This document shows positions 47,929-55,669 of a DNA stretch of 64,000 nucleotides, one piece after another. The DNA comes from Dictyobacter aurantiacus (GTDB lineage: Bacteria > Chloroflexota > Ktedonobacteria > Ktedonobacterales > Ktedonobacteraceae), in contig NZ_BIFQ01000001.1 of NCBI RefSeq assembly GCF_003967515.1, forward strand, positions 4,402,001 through 4,466,000, written 5' to 3'. A program made the position numbers and the translations under genes. Numbering within the stretch: position 1 is the stretch's first letter; each line of letters starts with the position of its first letter. The notes beneath the pieces were generated by a model, which saw nothing but the letters and a program-made list of their open reading frames with translations, had not been told where the DNA came from and did not search any database.

Positions 47929-48765
47929 CTACGCCTGCTTCTGCTCGATGGCGTCAGCGAACTCCAGAAAATCGTTCAGGTTGTGTTGCAGATAGTCGTA
48001 GAGTAGATCGTGGTTGAGCCTCTCTGGATCGTGCACCAGCGCGTCTCGCAAATTGATCAGGATCTCCAGCCGGTAGGAGAGGGGGCGTGGGATCAGCTGC
48101 TGGGCGGCGATGATACTGAGAAACTCGTGATAGCTTTCCGCGCGCCGTAGACCAAAACTGGCGATCAATGTGCCGCATGTCGATAGGCATGCTTCGATGG
48201 CCAGCTGCAGATAGCGCTCTGCCAGCGCGTACAGATGATAATCGGTGCTGAAGGCTTCTCGTGGATGCTGCCCCAGTTCCTGCAGGATGGGGATGGCCAT
48301 GCGTATCTGTCGCAGCGAATGCTGCACCAGCTCTTTATCGATCGGCAGCATCTGCCCATATAGACGGCGCTCCAGAGCTTGATTCTGGATATCGTCAAAC
48401 TTTTTAAAGTCCAGGTAATCCATTACGGCCCGCGTCTCAAAGGTGACGCGCTGCTTCTCATTGCGGCTGAACAGGATCTGTCCATAGCGAATGACCTGGA
48501 GCTTGAGCAGCAAGGAGGCCTGATTTAAGATGACCACGTCGATCGTGTCGGACTCCAGCCGCCGGGTTAGCTCACTGAGGAAGTACAGCTGGTAATCCAG
48601 AAACTGGTCGGCCTTAATCTGATCCATTAACAGGACCGCGATGTCAACATCGCTGAGCTGACCAAAGGTGGCGCGATTGGAGAGCGAGCCGGCGAGGTAG
48701 GCGGCGTTAACGGGGTTCTGTGCAAAAAATTGATTCAGGCGGGATTGTTTTTCGAATAAGTTCAT
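47929..48765 (-). CDS. MntA-HepT-like fusion (nucleotidyltransferase + HEPN)
   Basis: 278 residues. The N-terminal half has the minimal nucleotidyltransferase signature GSLSNRATFGQLSDVDIAV (Gly26-Ser27, Asp39, Asp41) and a third Asp in TIDVVIL. The C-terminal half (about 145-278) is a HEPN/DUF86-type helical domain with the R-x4-H ribonuclease motif in NLRDALVHD. In MntA-HepT toxin-antitoxin systems these are two proteins; here both lie in one polypeptide. It sits between ordinary chromosomal genes. Activity as a toxin-antitoxin is inference. Confidence 0.8.
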   Translation of the reverse strand: MNLFEKQSRLNQFFAQNPVNAAYLAGSLSNRATFGQLSDVDIAVLLMDQIKADQFLDYQLYFLSELTRRLESDTIDVVILNQASLLLKLQVIRYGQILFSRNEKQRVTFETRAVMDYLDFKKFDDIQNQALERRLYGQMLPIDKELVQHSLRQIRMAIPILQELGQHPREAFSTDYHLYALAERYLQLAIEACLSTCGTLIASFGLRRAESYHEFLSIIAAQQLIPRPLSYRLEILINLRDALVHDPERLNHDLLYDYLQHNLNDFLEFADAIEQKQA

Positions 48766-48941
48766 GAACGACCTCCGAGAAAACCTGGACCTGTCCCAGA
48801 TCGTTGGTTAGCTCGTGCGAGGGAGCGCACTTATCAGCAATAATACTCGCTTATTTAGAAGTATACCATAAAAAAGCGTGTAGGTTATCGCTTCATGAAC
48901 TCACTGTGCGTGTGGCATGCATTGAGGGTAGATAGGGCCGC

Positions 48942-49361
48942 CTAGCCTTCTACCCATTCTTCTCCATTGGTGGCGACCTCTTTTTTCCAGATGGGGACGG
49001 TGCTTTTGAGCGTGTCGATCAGGTAGCGACAGGCTTCGAAGGCTTCGCCGCGATGAGGGGTGGCGACGACGATGATGACGCTGGCCTCGCCGATCTCCAG
49101 GCGTCCAAAGCGATGGGCGATCGCCACGCGCTCAATGGGCCAGCGCTTCCTGGCTTCCTCGATGATCGTTGCGATCTGCTGCTGCGCCATCTCTTCGTAG
49201 ACATCATATTCCAGGTAGCGCACCTGTTTGCCACGGGCGTTGTCGCGCACAACCCCCTCGAAGATGACGATCCCACCGACGCTGGGATGGCTGATCGCGG
49301 CCACCAGCGCGTCTCGATTGAGCGGCTCGCGTGTCAACTGAATAATGGGTTCCACTAACAT
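48942..49361 (-). CDS. moaE: Molybdopterin synthase catalytic subunit
   Basis: 139 residues. It shows GGIVIFEGVVRDNARGK, LEYDVYEEMA and the active-site region HRGEAFEACRYLIDTLKSTVPIWKKE. Transfers sulfur from MoaD to precursor Z in molybdopterin synthesis. The start overlaps the moaD end by 7 bases, so the two subunits are coupled. No other moa genes are in the window. Confidence 0.93.
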   Translation of the reverse strand: MLVEPIIQLTREPLNRDALVAAISHPSVGGIVIFEGVVRDNARGKQVRYLEYDVYEEMAQQQIATIIEEARKRWPIERVAIAHRFGRLEIGEASVIIVVATPHRGEAFEACRYLIDTLKSTVPIWKKEVATNGEEWVEG

Positions 49362-49603
49362 CCTCCTCCTGTGGGCGGAATAAAGACCAGCTCATCTCCT
49401 TCGTGGAGGAGTGTCTCCGGCGAGACATAGCGCCGATTGAGCGCATTGACCGAGCGATCCATCACCGGCTGTAGCCGTGGCTCGCGCTCAAGCAACAGCG
49501 CCCGCACAGCGGCCACCGTCGCATTATCATCCACGGTCAACCACTCTTCGTTCTGACCGACAATCTCACGTAATGAAGCAAAATAGCGAACTCTAATTTT
49601 CAT
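49355..49603 (-). CDS. moaD: Molybdopterin synthase sulfur carrier subunit
   Basis: 82 residues from ATG 49603. Ubiquitin-like sulfur carrier (VRYFASLREIVG, DELVFIPPTGGG). The C-terminus is odd: after GGG comes a Cys, so it ends -GGGC, whereas MoaD normally ends in a free -GG. The extra codon comes from the overlap with the moaE start and its ribosome site. Either the Cys is removed before thiocarboxylation or a terminal residue is tolerated; the sequence cannot tell. Confidence 0.88.
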   Translation of the reverse strand: MKIRVRYFASLREIVGQNEEWLTVDDNATVAAVRALLLEREPRLQPVMDRSVNALNRRYVSPETLLHEGDELVFIPPTGGGC

Positions 49604-49679
49604 GCCCAAAGTATAGCACATACTGCGGGCGCTTTGCTCTATCCTGCCAGGCTGGGTATTTGAGCTTGTAGGAGGATGT

Positions 49680-49750
49680 ATTTTTGTCCAGTCTTGTCTA
49701 ATAGAGATGAGTAAAATCCAACCTGATTAGTGTCAAATTTAGTGTCAAAA
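49680..49750 (+). repeat. Direct repeat copy A (diverged)
   Basis: Begins TTTTTGTCCAGT and ends in AGTGTCAAAATAG. It resembles copies B and C most clearly at its first ten bases and at GTCAAAAT. It marks the left edge of the accessory island, just after moaD. Confidence 0.45.
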
Positions 49751-49931
49751 TAGAGGAGAGTTGAAGCCTGGAATGGTCTGTTTTTGAATCGGCTTCTATG
49801 TTGGGTCTATGGGCTTTTTATGCGGGTTCACTTGATTTTTCTTGTCTAACTTTGTTGAACGTAAATAAGTGGCGTTGAACGTTTTTACACTCAGTTTATT
49901 AGTAACATGCTTATATTGTATCATAGCAGAT

Positions 49932-49980
49932 AGGACAGGCACTGGATCAGTTAATTAGGGTTCGAATCTCTGTATCCCAG
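49932..49980 (+). pseudogene. Decayed tRNA-Gln fragment, likely integration scar
   Basis: The 3' part is clear: T-arm TAGGG-TTCGAAT-CTCTG (49956-49972), acceptor half TATCCCA (49973-49979) and discriminator G, as in tRNA-Gln. Upstream, ACTGG at 49941 followed by ATC-AGT looks like an anticodon stem with most of its loop deleted. No matching 5' acceptor (TGGGATA) is found. tRNA 3' ends are common targets of tyrosine recombinases, and an integrase lies at the far end of the island. Confidence 0.55.
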
Positions 49981-50034
49981 CAGCATAAAACGGCTTGCAG
50001 GGATCGTTTATAAGTTATGTGGTAGGAAAAAGAT

Positions 50035-51156
50035 ATGACAAAATATCAGGCAATAGAGCAAGCAAAGATGCACCCAGAAGCTCAGAGCAGAGGATTTATG
50101 CTCTTAAAACTATCAAATGGCATCAATGGGTCTTTTGATTGGCGATTTCTGGATGAGAAAGTGCCGAAGGGTGCCAAAGTTATCATTAAATATCGTACTT
50201 TCCGAACACAATTAGGAGAGTTAATGTGGAGCGGCGAGCATACTTCACATAATAAAGAAGAGACTGAATGGCATCAAGTTGTCCATGATTTGGAAGAATA
50301 TAAGCATTTTCTTAACGTTGAAGCTCTTCAAGAATTTGATTGGATGGCTCTTAGAACTCCTTATGGGAATAATTCTTCTCAGTTTCCCTATATATTATGT
50401 GCGTTGACCTTTTCTGATCCTATCGTTCGCCGTGAAGCAATTGCTATGCTGGGAACAATTGAATATAATGATTGCATTTCAACTGCTACGTATCCGACTG
50501 TACGTTTTCTCCTGGAACTAGTGCGAAATTCCGCAATATCAGATAGAGCAGCCATCCTAGAGGTTTTACTTGCGGTTGCCAGAGCTGATTGTTATAACAG
50601 TAAACCTCTTGAGGTTATTGCAGATGAACAATTTTTATCTCTTGAACAGTACGAAGCATATCAAGCGTACTTTGCCATTCGTGATGCGATTCCATTTTTC
50701 TTGGCGCTGCTCGCTCATTCTGATATTGATATCCGTCGCTTCTCAAGCGGTATTCTAGGATGTTATCCGGAACGATTACGGGAGATCTGGCCCTCATTAG
50801 AACAAGCTTTTAAGGTAGAGCCAAACGAACTTATTCAGGTCATTCATTTATTTAACCTTTGCAATCTTGCGTCTGCGGATTTTTCGATTGGTATTTCCTG
50901 GCTGGAAACTACTAGGCTTACCCATCAAAGTGAGTTAGTACGTTGCTATGCCACTATTCGCTTAGCATATTTTTGCCGGCACCTTACCCCACCTGATGCT
51001 ATTGCTGCGCTTACTGAGTGGTTGACGACTAATCCAAGCGTGTTAGCTCAAAACTATCGATCCGTCCCTGATGATGACTATTTTGGAAATTTGTATAGTG
51101 ATGTCGAAGACGCCTTGCATGTATGTGAAGTAAAAACAAGTGAAGAAGCAGATTGA
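50035..51156 (+). CDS. Hypothetical HEAT-like protein of the island
   Basis: 373 residues, unrecognised. Markedly lower GC than the core genes to its left, suggesting transfer. The N-terminus is compact (NGSFDWRFLDEKVPKGAKVIIKY); from about residue 115 there are paired helices with an armadillo/HEAT look (DPIVRREAIAMLGTIEYND, VRFLLELVRNSAISDRAAILEVLLAVARAD, HSDIDIRRFSSGILGCY). Such solenoid proteins in islands can be immunity or defence proteins; that is speculation. It is bounded by repeats A and B. Confidence 0.6.
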   Translation: MTKYQAIEQAKMHPEAQSRGFMLLKLSNGINGSFDWRFLDEKVPKGAKVIIKYRTFRTQLGELMWSGEHTSHNKEETEWHQVVHDLEEYKHFLNVEALQEFDWMALRTPYGNNSSQFPYILCALTFSDPIVRREAIAMLGTIEYNDCISTATYPTVRFLLELVRNSAISDRAAILEVLLAVARADCYNSKPLEVIADEQFLSLEQYEAYQAYFAIRDAIPFFLALLAHSDIDIRRFSSGILGCYPERLREIWPSLEQAFKVEPNELIQVIHLFNLCNLASADFSIGISWLETTRLTHQSELVRCYATIRLAYFCRHLTPPDAIAALTEWLTTNPSVLAQNYRSVPDDDYFGNLYSDVEDALHVCEVKTSEEAD

Positions 51157-51208
51157 GCTAGTAAAGTGAAAGAGTTGGTACTTTATATAGAACAAAGGCG
51201 GTCTAGCT

Positions 51209-51233
51209 AGTTCCATACAATGCAATGGAACGG
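51209..51233 (+). terminator. Hairpin downstream of the HEAT-like gene
   Basis: GTTCCAT / ATGGAAC, 7-bp stem, 50 bp after the stop; T-rich sequence follows later. Weak. Confidence 0.4.
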
Positions 51234-51365
51234 ATTTGATTGCTCTCTTTTTTCTATGGTGAAGTGATCTGATGGCGAAGAGTTGAAAACCACGAGTGAT
51301 ATCAAGTTAAATGTCCTTCCTGGGCGCTTCGATGCCCTTTACAGGCTGATTGAGCCGCTTCTTTT

Positions 51366-51443
51366 TTGTCCAGTGGTGTTGAGTAAAGTGTAGTGAAATT
51401 TAGCCTCTAAGATGTCAAAATGGATGTCAGTTTTTGTACAATG
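51366..51443 (+). repeat. Direct repeat copy B
   Basis: TTGTCCAGTGGTGTTGAG, then AGTGTAGTGAAAT and TAGCCTCT, ending near TTTTTGTAC. About 80 percent identical by eye to copy C over 75 bp in the same orientation. The 446-bp spacer that holds it (51157-51602) contains no gene. Confidence 0.8.
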
Positions 51444-51602
51444 TTGTGATGTGAGCGGGTCTCTTCGACTATAGCCATATGGTAACAGTGAGTCATTTTA
51501 TTATATTGTCTCCGAACCATCATGTTGATGCTCATTTTTTTGCCTCCGTATGCTATACATTTCCAATGTAGGAATTACGTGTGATTTGGCGCGTAAAAAA
51601 CT

Positions 51603-52766
51603 TTAAGCGTGGAAACCTTTCTTTTGCTCAATGAGATTATGGAAGCGTTCGACACAATCGATACAGATAAAAGTGCGTTCTGGAAAAAGGCCACGTAGTG
51701 GTGATGATGCGTTAGACGGGATGATGCGGGCTGTCTTCTGGCGGCAAAATGAACAGATAAACATGCGTACCACTGGTTCGTTGGGATGCTCAATGGCATA
51801 ACGCACAGTATCTTTATCGATGGATAACGCCATTAACATGTCTGCTGCAATCCCATCTCCCAATAACATCAAACCAAGGAGCACATATTGCGGCCGAATT
51901 GCTTGCTCGCCTCTGTGGTGTGCCTCCTTGCCTGCTAGCGTTAGTGCTTGCTGTGAGCGAGGAGTCAACTCTGGTGGTGAGTTAGGATCTTTCGCTGGAT
52001 AGGGCATACCTCCATAGATAAAGTCTAAACAGCCGCGAACGCGTGTATAATTAGCGCCCAAACTGTCAAGGACGGGCGTGATGCTTCCCTCGCGTATGAG
52101 ACCAAGCAGCACATGTTCAGTGCCGACAAAACCATGCTGCATCGCAATGGCTTCCTCACGAGCCAAGTCGAGTGCATGTTGTGTCTGTTCTGTGTAGGCA
52201 GTAATGTGCCCTTCTGGTTGTTGCATAGTCGTTGTAACGTTCCTTTCTGCTACTTCTAATTTGGCAGCGTGGCGCAGAGCACGCAACTGTAAGACGCGTA
52301 CATTTCCAGTGCTCAGCCCCAGTTCTTGAGAGACTTCCATAGAGCTATATCCATGCAGATAGCGTAGAGTAAGGATGAGGCGTTCACGCGGGGGCAGATG
52401 CTCAAGCAGATAGTGCGCACGGAGATGTGCTGCTCGTGCCGAGTCCTCCAGTTTAGCAACTTGAGTAATCTCTTCACCTAACATCTCCAGTGGAAGATGT
52501 TCGTACTGTCCATGTTCCTGCCAGTAATCGGCGATAGTGGTGCGGGCTGTGGCATAGAGCCAGCCGCGTGCACTTTCTTGTGAACGTTCCTGTTGGAGCC
52601 AGCGCACCGCCTTTAAAAAGACGGTGCTGGTGAGGTCTTCAGCCAGTGCTACCTGACCTACCTTGCTATAGATGTAGCGGTAGAGATCATCAGCGTACTG
52701 TCGAAATGTCAACTCCAGTAGAGTCTGTTTCCGGGTTTCGTCTTCTCCAGCAAAAAATGAGGACAT
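51603..52766 (-). CDS. ECF-type sigma factor fused to Clp N-terminal repeats and a ClpX-like zinc ribbon
   Basis: 387 residues from ATG 52766. Residues about 20-90 are sigma region 2 (LYRYIYSKVGQVALAEDLTS, FLKAVRW, ARGWLYATARTTIADYW) and 118-170 sigma region 4 (LPPRERLILTLRYLHGYS, VSQELGLSTGNVRVLQLRAL). Residues 190-252 and 267-330 are two Clp N-domain repeats (FVGTEHVLLGLIREG and IRPQYVLLGLMLLGDG), as in ClpA/ClpC substrate-adaptor domains. The end is a zinc ribbon with Cys338, Cys341, Cys368, Cys371 in the spacing of the ClpX zinc domain. No AAA ATPase is present. The gene is bounded by repeats B and C. ATG 52826 is an alternative start. Confidence 0.88.
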   Translation of the reverse strand: MSSFFAGEDETRKQTLLELTFRQYADDLYRYIYSKVGQVALAEDLTSTVFLKAVRWLQQERSQESARGWLYATARTTIADYWQEHGQYEHLPLEMLGEEITQVAKLEDSARAAHLRAHYLLEHLPPRERLILTLRYLHGYSSMEVSQELGLSTGNVRVLQLRALRHAAKLEVAERNVTTTMQQPEGHITAYTEQTQHALDLAREEAIAMQHGFVGTEHVLLGLIREGSITPVLDSLGANYTRVRGCLDFIYGGMPYPAKDPNSPPELTPRSQQALTLAGKEAHHRGEQAIRPQYVLLGLMLLGDGIAADMLMALSIDKDTVRYAIEHPNEPVVRMFICSFCRQKTARIIPSNASSPLRGLFPERTFICIDCVERFHNLIEQKKGFHA

Positions 52767-52861
52767 ACTTAGTTGCCTGCACTCCTTTCTCTTCTGATGT
52801 GTTATACTGCCGCATGTTACATACACATTTTCACAAAAGAAATCGGCGGTCTCTTTCTGGC

Positions 52862-52942
52862 TTGTCCAGTGGTGTTGAGCATAGTGTAGTGAAATGTAGC
52901 CTCTTTAAGATATCAGAATAGATGTTCGTTTTTGTACTATTT
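52862..52942 (+). repeat. Direct repeat copy C
   Basis: TTGTCCAGTGGTGTTGAG, AGTGTAGTGAAAT, TAGCCTCT, ending near TTTTTGTAC; same orientation as B and about 1.5 kb from it. Confidence 0.8.
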
Positions 52943-53042
52943 TCCTGCTGGCTGTTCGTGTGTATCGTGTAGAGTATGGTATAATTGCAGCTAAGATAGG
53001 TTGTGATTATCCGTGCATGTCTCAATTGAAAGGGACTCTTCT

Positions 53043-53357
53043 ATGCCAACTCAAGATGAGCGAATAGGCACGTTAGAATATAATCTGAATCAATTCAAGA
53101 CAGAAACCTTTAAAGCTTACCAGGATCTTACCATGGAAACGGTGATGCTGAAGGGCTTAATGGAAGACTCGGTCAAGCGATCAATGATCATGAGGAATCA
53201 GATTGCAAGTCTTGAACAGAATATGAACAGTCGTTTTGAAGCGGTAAATGATCGAATTAAGACGCTTGAACAGAGTGTGAATAATCGTTTTGATACTATA
53301 GATGCTCGCTTTGATCGTTTAGAGAAATTGTTCCTTGATCGCCTTCCACCTGCTTAA
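53043..53357 (+). CDS. Small coiled-coil protein
   Basis: 104 residues from ATG 53043, with GAAAGGGA upstream. It is a continuous heptad pattern: IGTLEYNLNQFKTETF, then ASLEQNMNSRFEAVNDRIKTLEQSVNNRFDTIDARFDRLEKLF, with repeats of 7 and 14 residues. It resembles the coiled-coil cassettes common in Chloroflexi and in phage tail or DUF-type small proteins, but no function is known. A good terminator follows. Confidence 0.7.
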   Translation: MPTQDERIGTLEYNLNQFKTETFKAYQDLTMETVMLKGLMEDSVKRSMIMRNQIASLEQNMNSRFEAVNDRIKTLEQSVNNRFDTIDARFDRLEKLFLDRLPPA

Positions 53358-53372
53358 AATATCAAGTATAGA

Positions 53373-53409
53373 GAAAGCACCTGAATTATTGCTTCAGGTG
53401 CTTTCTTTT
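53373..53409 (+). terminator. Rho-independent terminator
   Basis: GAAAGCACCTGAA / TTCAGGTGCTTTC, 13-bp perfect stem with T-rich tail. Confidence 0.9.
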
Positions 53410-53434
53410 ATATAGGTGATTAGTTTTCTTCCTA

Positions 53435-54229
53435 TTAAGCACAGTCTTTGTTTTTTATGTGCTGTTGATATTCCTTAATTACTCTGGCTATTCCTGGGCG
53501 TTTTAGATCAAGTACATAAGCATTATCAGCAATGTGGTAAAGCGGAGAGAAGAACAGCTTACGTACTATAACGTCTCCGTTGTCACTTGTTACCTGAGCA
53601 TATATTTTTGTGATCTGCCTCTCTGGATATTGGGTACACCAATAATTTAAGACTTCCCTTAACAGGTGATTTAGCTGATAAGGATGCTCTGGATGTACTA
53701 CAATGCTTTCTGCAAGAAGAGTATAGTCTCCTTTACGGTTGTACGCCTCAACTTCATCTGGAGAGATTGAAAGCTCAGAACGTTGGCCGCTAAGTATTTC
53801 CATGATGGTATTTTCTGGTAAGGGTACCAGGCTTATATAAGCAAGCACGTTTTCTCGACTTTCTTTGTCGAAGATACACATCGTAATATGATCATTCTTT
53901 TTAAACCATGAGATATATAATCCTATGTCGCCTACCATTTCCTCTTTGTAGACTGCGAAGTCTAACTTCAATATAGCGGGTAGATCAGATACTTTCATCC
54001 AATCTGCAAAGTCTTTCGTCTCTGTCTGTTTCTTATTATCCTTTTTGCTTTGATTGATGATGGCTTCAATGTCTGCTCTGTTATATAATGCTCCTCTTTG
54101 TTTCCCTCCAGGCATGTGACTCCTGATTGCTTTTTCTCGCACTTTACGTCTGAATGTGCTTTCAGAAAGCCCGACAGCTACAAAGAGTTTGATAGCATCT
54201 GCTGACTCTATATAAGCTTCCTTGTTCAT
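53435..54229 (-). CDS. HTH protein with C-terminal acetyltransferase-like domain
   Basis: 264 residues. The N-terminal 60 residues form a helix-turn-helix of the excisionase/MerR-like type (VGLSESTFRRKVREKAIRSHMPGGK...LYNRADIEAIINQ). The C-terminal 160 residues look like a GNAT-type fold (NVLAYISLVPLPENTIMEIL, YTLLAESIVVHPEHPYQLNHLLREVLNYW), though the acetyl-CoA loop is not clear. GC is low. It is divergent from a strong promoter with palindromic operators and is the best candidate for the protein that binds them. Confidence 0.65.
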   Translation of the reverse strand: MNKEAYIESADAIKLFVAVGLSESTFRRKVREKAIRSHMPGGKQRGALYNRADIEAIINQSKKDNKKQTETKDFADWMKVSDLPAILKLDFAVYKEEMVGDIGLYISWFKKNDHITMCIFDKESRENVLAYISLVPLPENTIMEILSGQRSELSISPDEVEAYNRKGDYTLLAESIVVHPEHPYQLNHLLREVLNYWCTQYPERQITKIYAQVTSDNGDVIVRKLFFSPLYHIADNAYVLDLKRPGIARVIKEYQQHIKNKDCA

Positions 54230-54313
54230 ATTATTTGGCCTCTCTCGGTGTTATTCCTTTCCTCTTACTGTTAATTCTATCAAATAATCAGTCAAAATTC
54301 CAGTACTCAGAAA

Positions 54314-54360
54314 AATAACAGTTATTTATTATTGACAGTTTTAAAAATAACAGTTATTAT
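54314..54360 (+). promoter_or_regulatory. Strong promoter with two palindromic operators
   Basis: TTGACA (54332-54337), 17-bp spacer, TATTAT (54355-54360). The 13-bp perfect palindrome AATAACAGTTATT occurs at 54314-54326 and 54346-54358, 32 bp (three helical turns) apart; the second covers the -10 box. A third, imperfect copy (AATAACAATTAAT) is at 54379-54391. This is a textbook arrangement for cooperative repression by a dimeric regulator, likely the HTH protein encoded divergently. Confidence 0.75.
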
Positions 54361-54429
54361 ATATGCGTGAGCAAGAAAAATAACAATTAATGAATTATTA
54401 GCCTGACTGTTATTCCGATCTAATGATGT

Positions 54430-54830
54430 CCTTGGGATATCGGGCTAGATCGAGGCTCTTGAGCGAGACTACGAATAAAACGATTTGATTGTCAGAATCG
54501 ACCCCTGTACCGTTCATCGGTGAGGACTGGTGAGCCACTACAGGCAAGATGCCGAAAAGAATACTCCACCTGCGCTAGAGCGTTCAAAAGGGCGATTGGC
54601 GATGAGATAAGGGGCTGTGTAGCGGGTGAATGCATGAGGAGCTTCGGAAGCACTCATGTGGTGGTGTGTGGATGGTTACACAGTGAGTAGGTTCTCACTT
54701 TCGTACTGGATGGCGCAGGAGAAATCCCTTCGCAAGAAGGCGTGGAGACGACAAGACGTGATGAGTGAACGCGGAATGGAGGTGACTGCGAACCGTTCCG
54801 TCTTGTCCCTGCTTGATGATTGATCAGAGT
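54430..54830 (+). ncRNA. Candidate structured non-coding RNA
   Basis: About 400 bp with no plausible protein-coding frame, downstream of the strong promoter. Stems visible by eye: ATGAG/CTCAT enclosing GCTTcggAAGC (54633-54660), AGTGAG/CTCACT (54681-54698), CCTT/AAGG (54727-54742), and a long outer stem GACAAGACG/CGTCTTGTC (54748 to about 54810) enclosing CGGAATGG/CCGTTCCG. The string CTGTGTAGCGGGTG also occurs. No known family could be assigned by inspection. Confidence 0.45.
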
Positions 54831-54847
54831 ATACAAAGGAGAAAAGG

Positions 54848-55108
54848 ATGTTCTTCTGGGTTCGGCTCTGGGTAGATATCAAGGTGGCTCAACCAACGGT
54901 GCAAGCGTATGTCCAGGCACCGTCTGAAGGTCATGCCGTGGTGCAGCTCATGAAGAAGCATCACCTGCATACCGTCGATCGGGCATGGGTGTCCCGCTCG
55001 GCCAAGGTTGAGCCAACGGTACGGTTAGTACAGGTCTGTGTTCGAGGCAAGTATCGTTCCTGGCGACAAGAATTGTCATTCATGACACAACATATTCCGA
55101 CAGTCTGA
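54848..55108 (+). CDS. Small hypothetical protein
   Basis: 86 residues, not recognised. It has AAGGAGAAAAGG directly before ATG 54848. It is basic, with no membrane segment: MFFWVRLWVDIKVAQPTV, EGHAVVQLMKKHHLHTVDRAW, YRSWRQELSF. A short alpha/beta domain is likely. First gene after the ncRNA region, so probably under the operator-controlled promoter. Confidence 0.55.
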   Translation: MFFWVRLWVDIKVAQPTVQAYVQAPSEGHAVVQLMKKHHLHTVDRAWVSRSAKVEPTVRLVQVCVRGKYRSWRQELSFMTQHIPTV

Positions 55109-55131
55109 GTGCTGTCTTTTCCTTCCCTCTA

Positions 55132-55164
55132 AGAGACTTCGCTTTGTTGAAGGCTCTTTTTTTG
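55132..55164 (+). terminator. Hairpin terminator
   Basis: AGAGACTTC / GAAGGCTCT with a run of T residues after it. Confidence 0.7.
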
Positions 55165-55319
55165 TGTTCATTTTCCCCTCTGCATGACTTGCAAAGGTTG
55201 GCGGCTGGTAGTCCCGCTTCGGTGTGGCTGCTAGCCGCGAGTCTTGGCGGTCAAGGCTCGATCCTCGCTACTCATGATTGTGCTTGGTGTGTTTCTCTGC
55301 TGCAGAAAGGAGGCTGCGT

Positions 55320-55631
55320 ATGGGCGAATTACTGTTGAGCTTTGAACATTTTGTGAAATGGCTGTGTGAGCGTGAACAAGAGATTGTTGGGTACCCTGGG
55401 ATCTGGTTAAATGACCCGTTGTCAGAATGGATTTCTTCGTTGGCTGGCCGGGTATGGGGTACTGACGACAAGTTCTATGGTCCAGCTTCGTATGATACTC
55501 GCCTGTGGGCGTGGCTTCCTCGCTGGGCCTACCTTTTCAGACAGTGGAGTGAAAAACATGCCTACCGTCCCATGACTGGTGAGCAAGCATTTGCTATCCT
55601 GGCTGATGTTGAGCGCCACATGGGGTTCTAG
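55320..55631 (+). CDS. Small hypothetical protein
   Basis: 103 residues from ATG 55320, with a perfect AAAGGAGG six bases upstream. Trp/aromatic-rich (FEHFVKWLCEREQEIVGYPG, RLWAWLPRWAYLFRQWSEKHAY). No family recognised and no clear membrane helix. Element gene of unknown role. Confidence 0.6.
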   Translation: MGELLLSFEHFVKWLCEREQEIVGYPGIWLNDPLSEWISSLAGRVWGTDDKFYGPASYDTRLWAWLPRWAYLFRQWSEKHAYRPMTGEQAFAILADVERHMGF

Positions 55632-55669
55632 CAGAAAGTTGAAATATTAACGTTTGAAAGGTGGTGAGT

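Noticed and set aside
54430..54830. Group II intron or IscB-type guide RNA
   Set aside because: No domain V hairpin, no reverse transcriptase, and no IscB/IsrB or TnpB gene nearby. The string CTGTGTAGCGGGTG recalls guide RNAs of IscB systems but is too short to claim.
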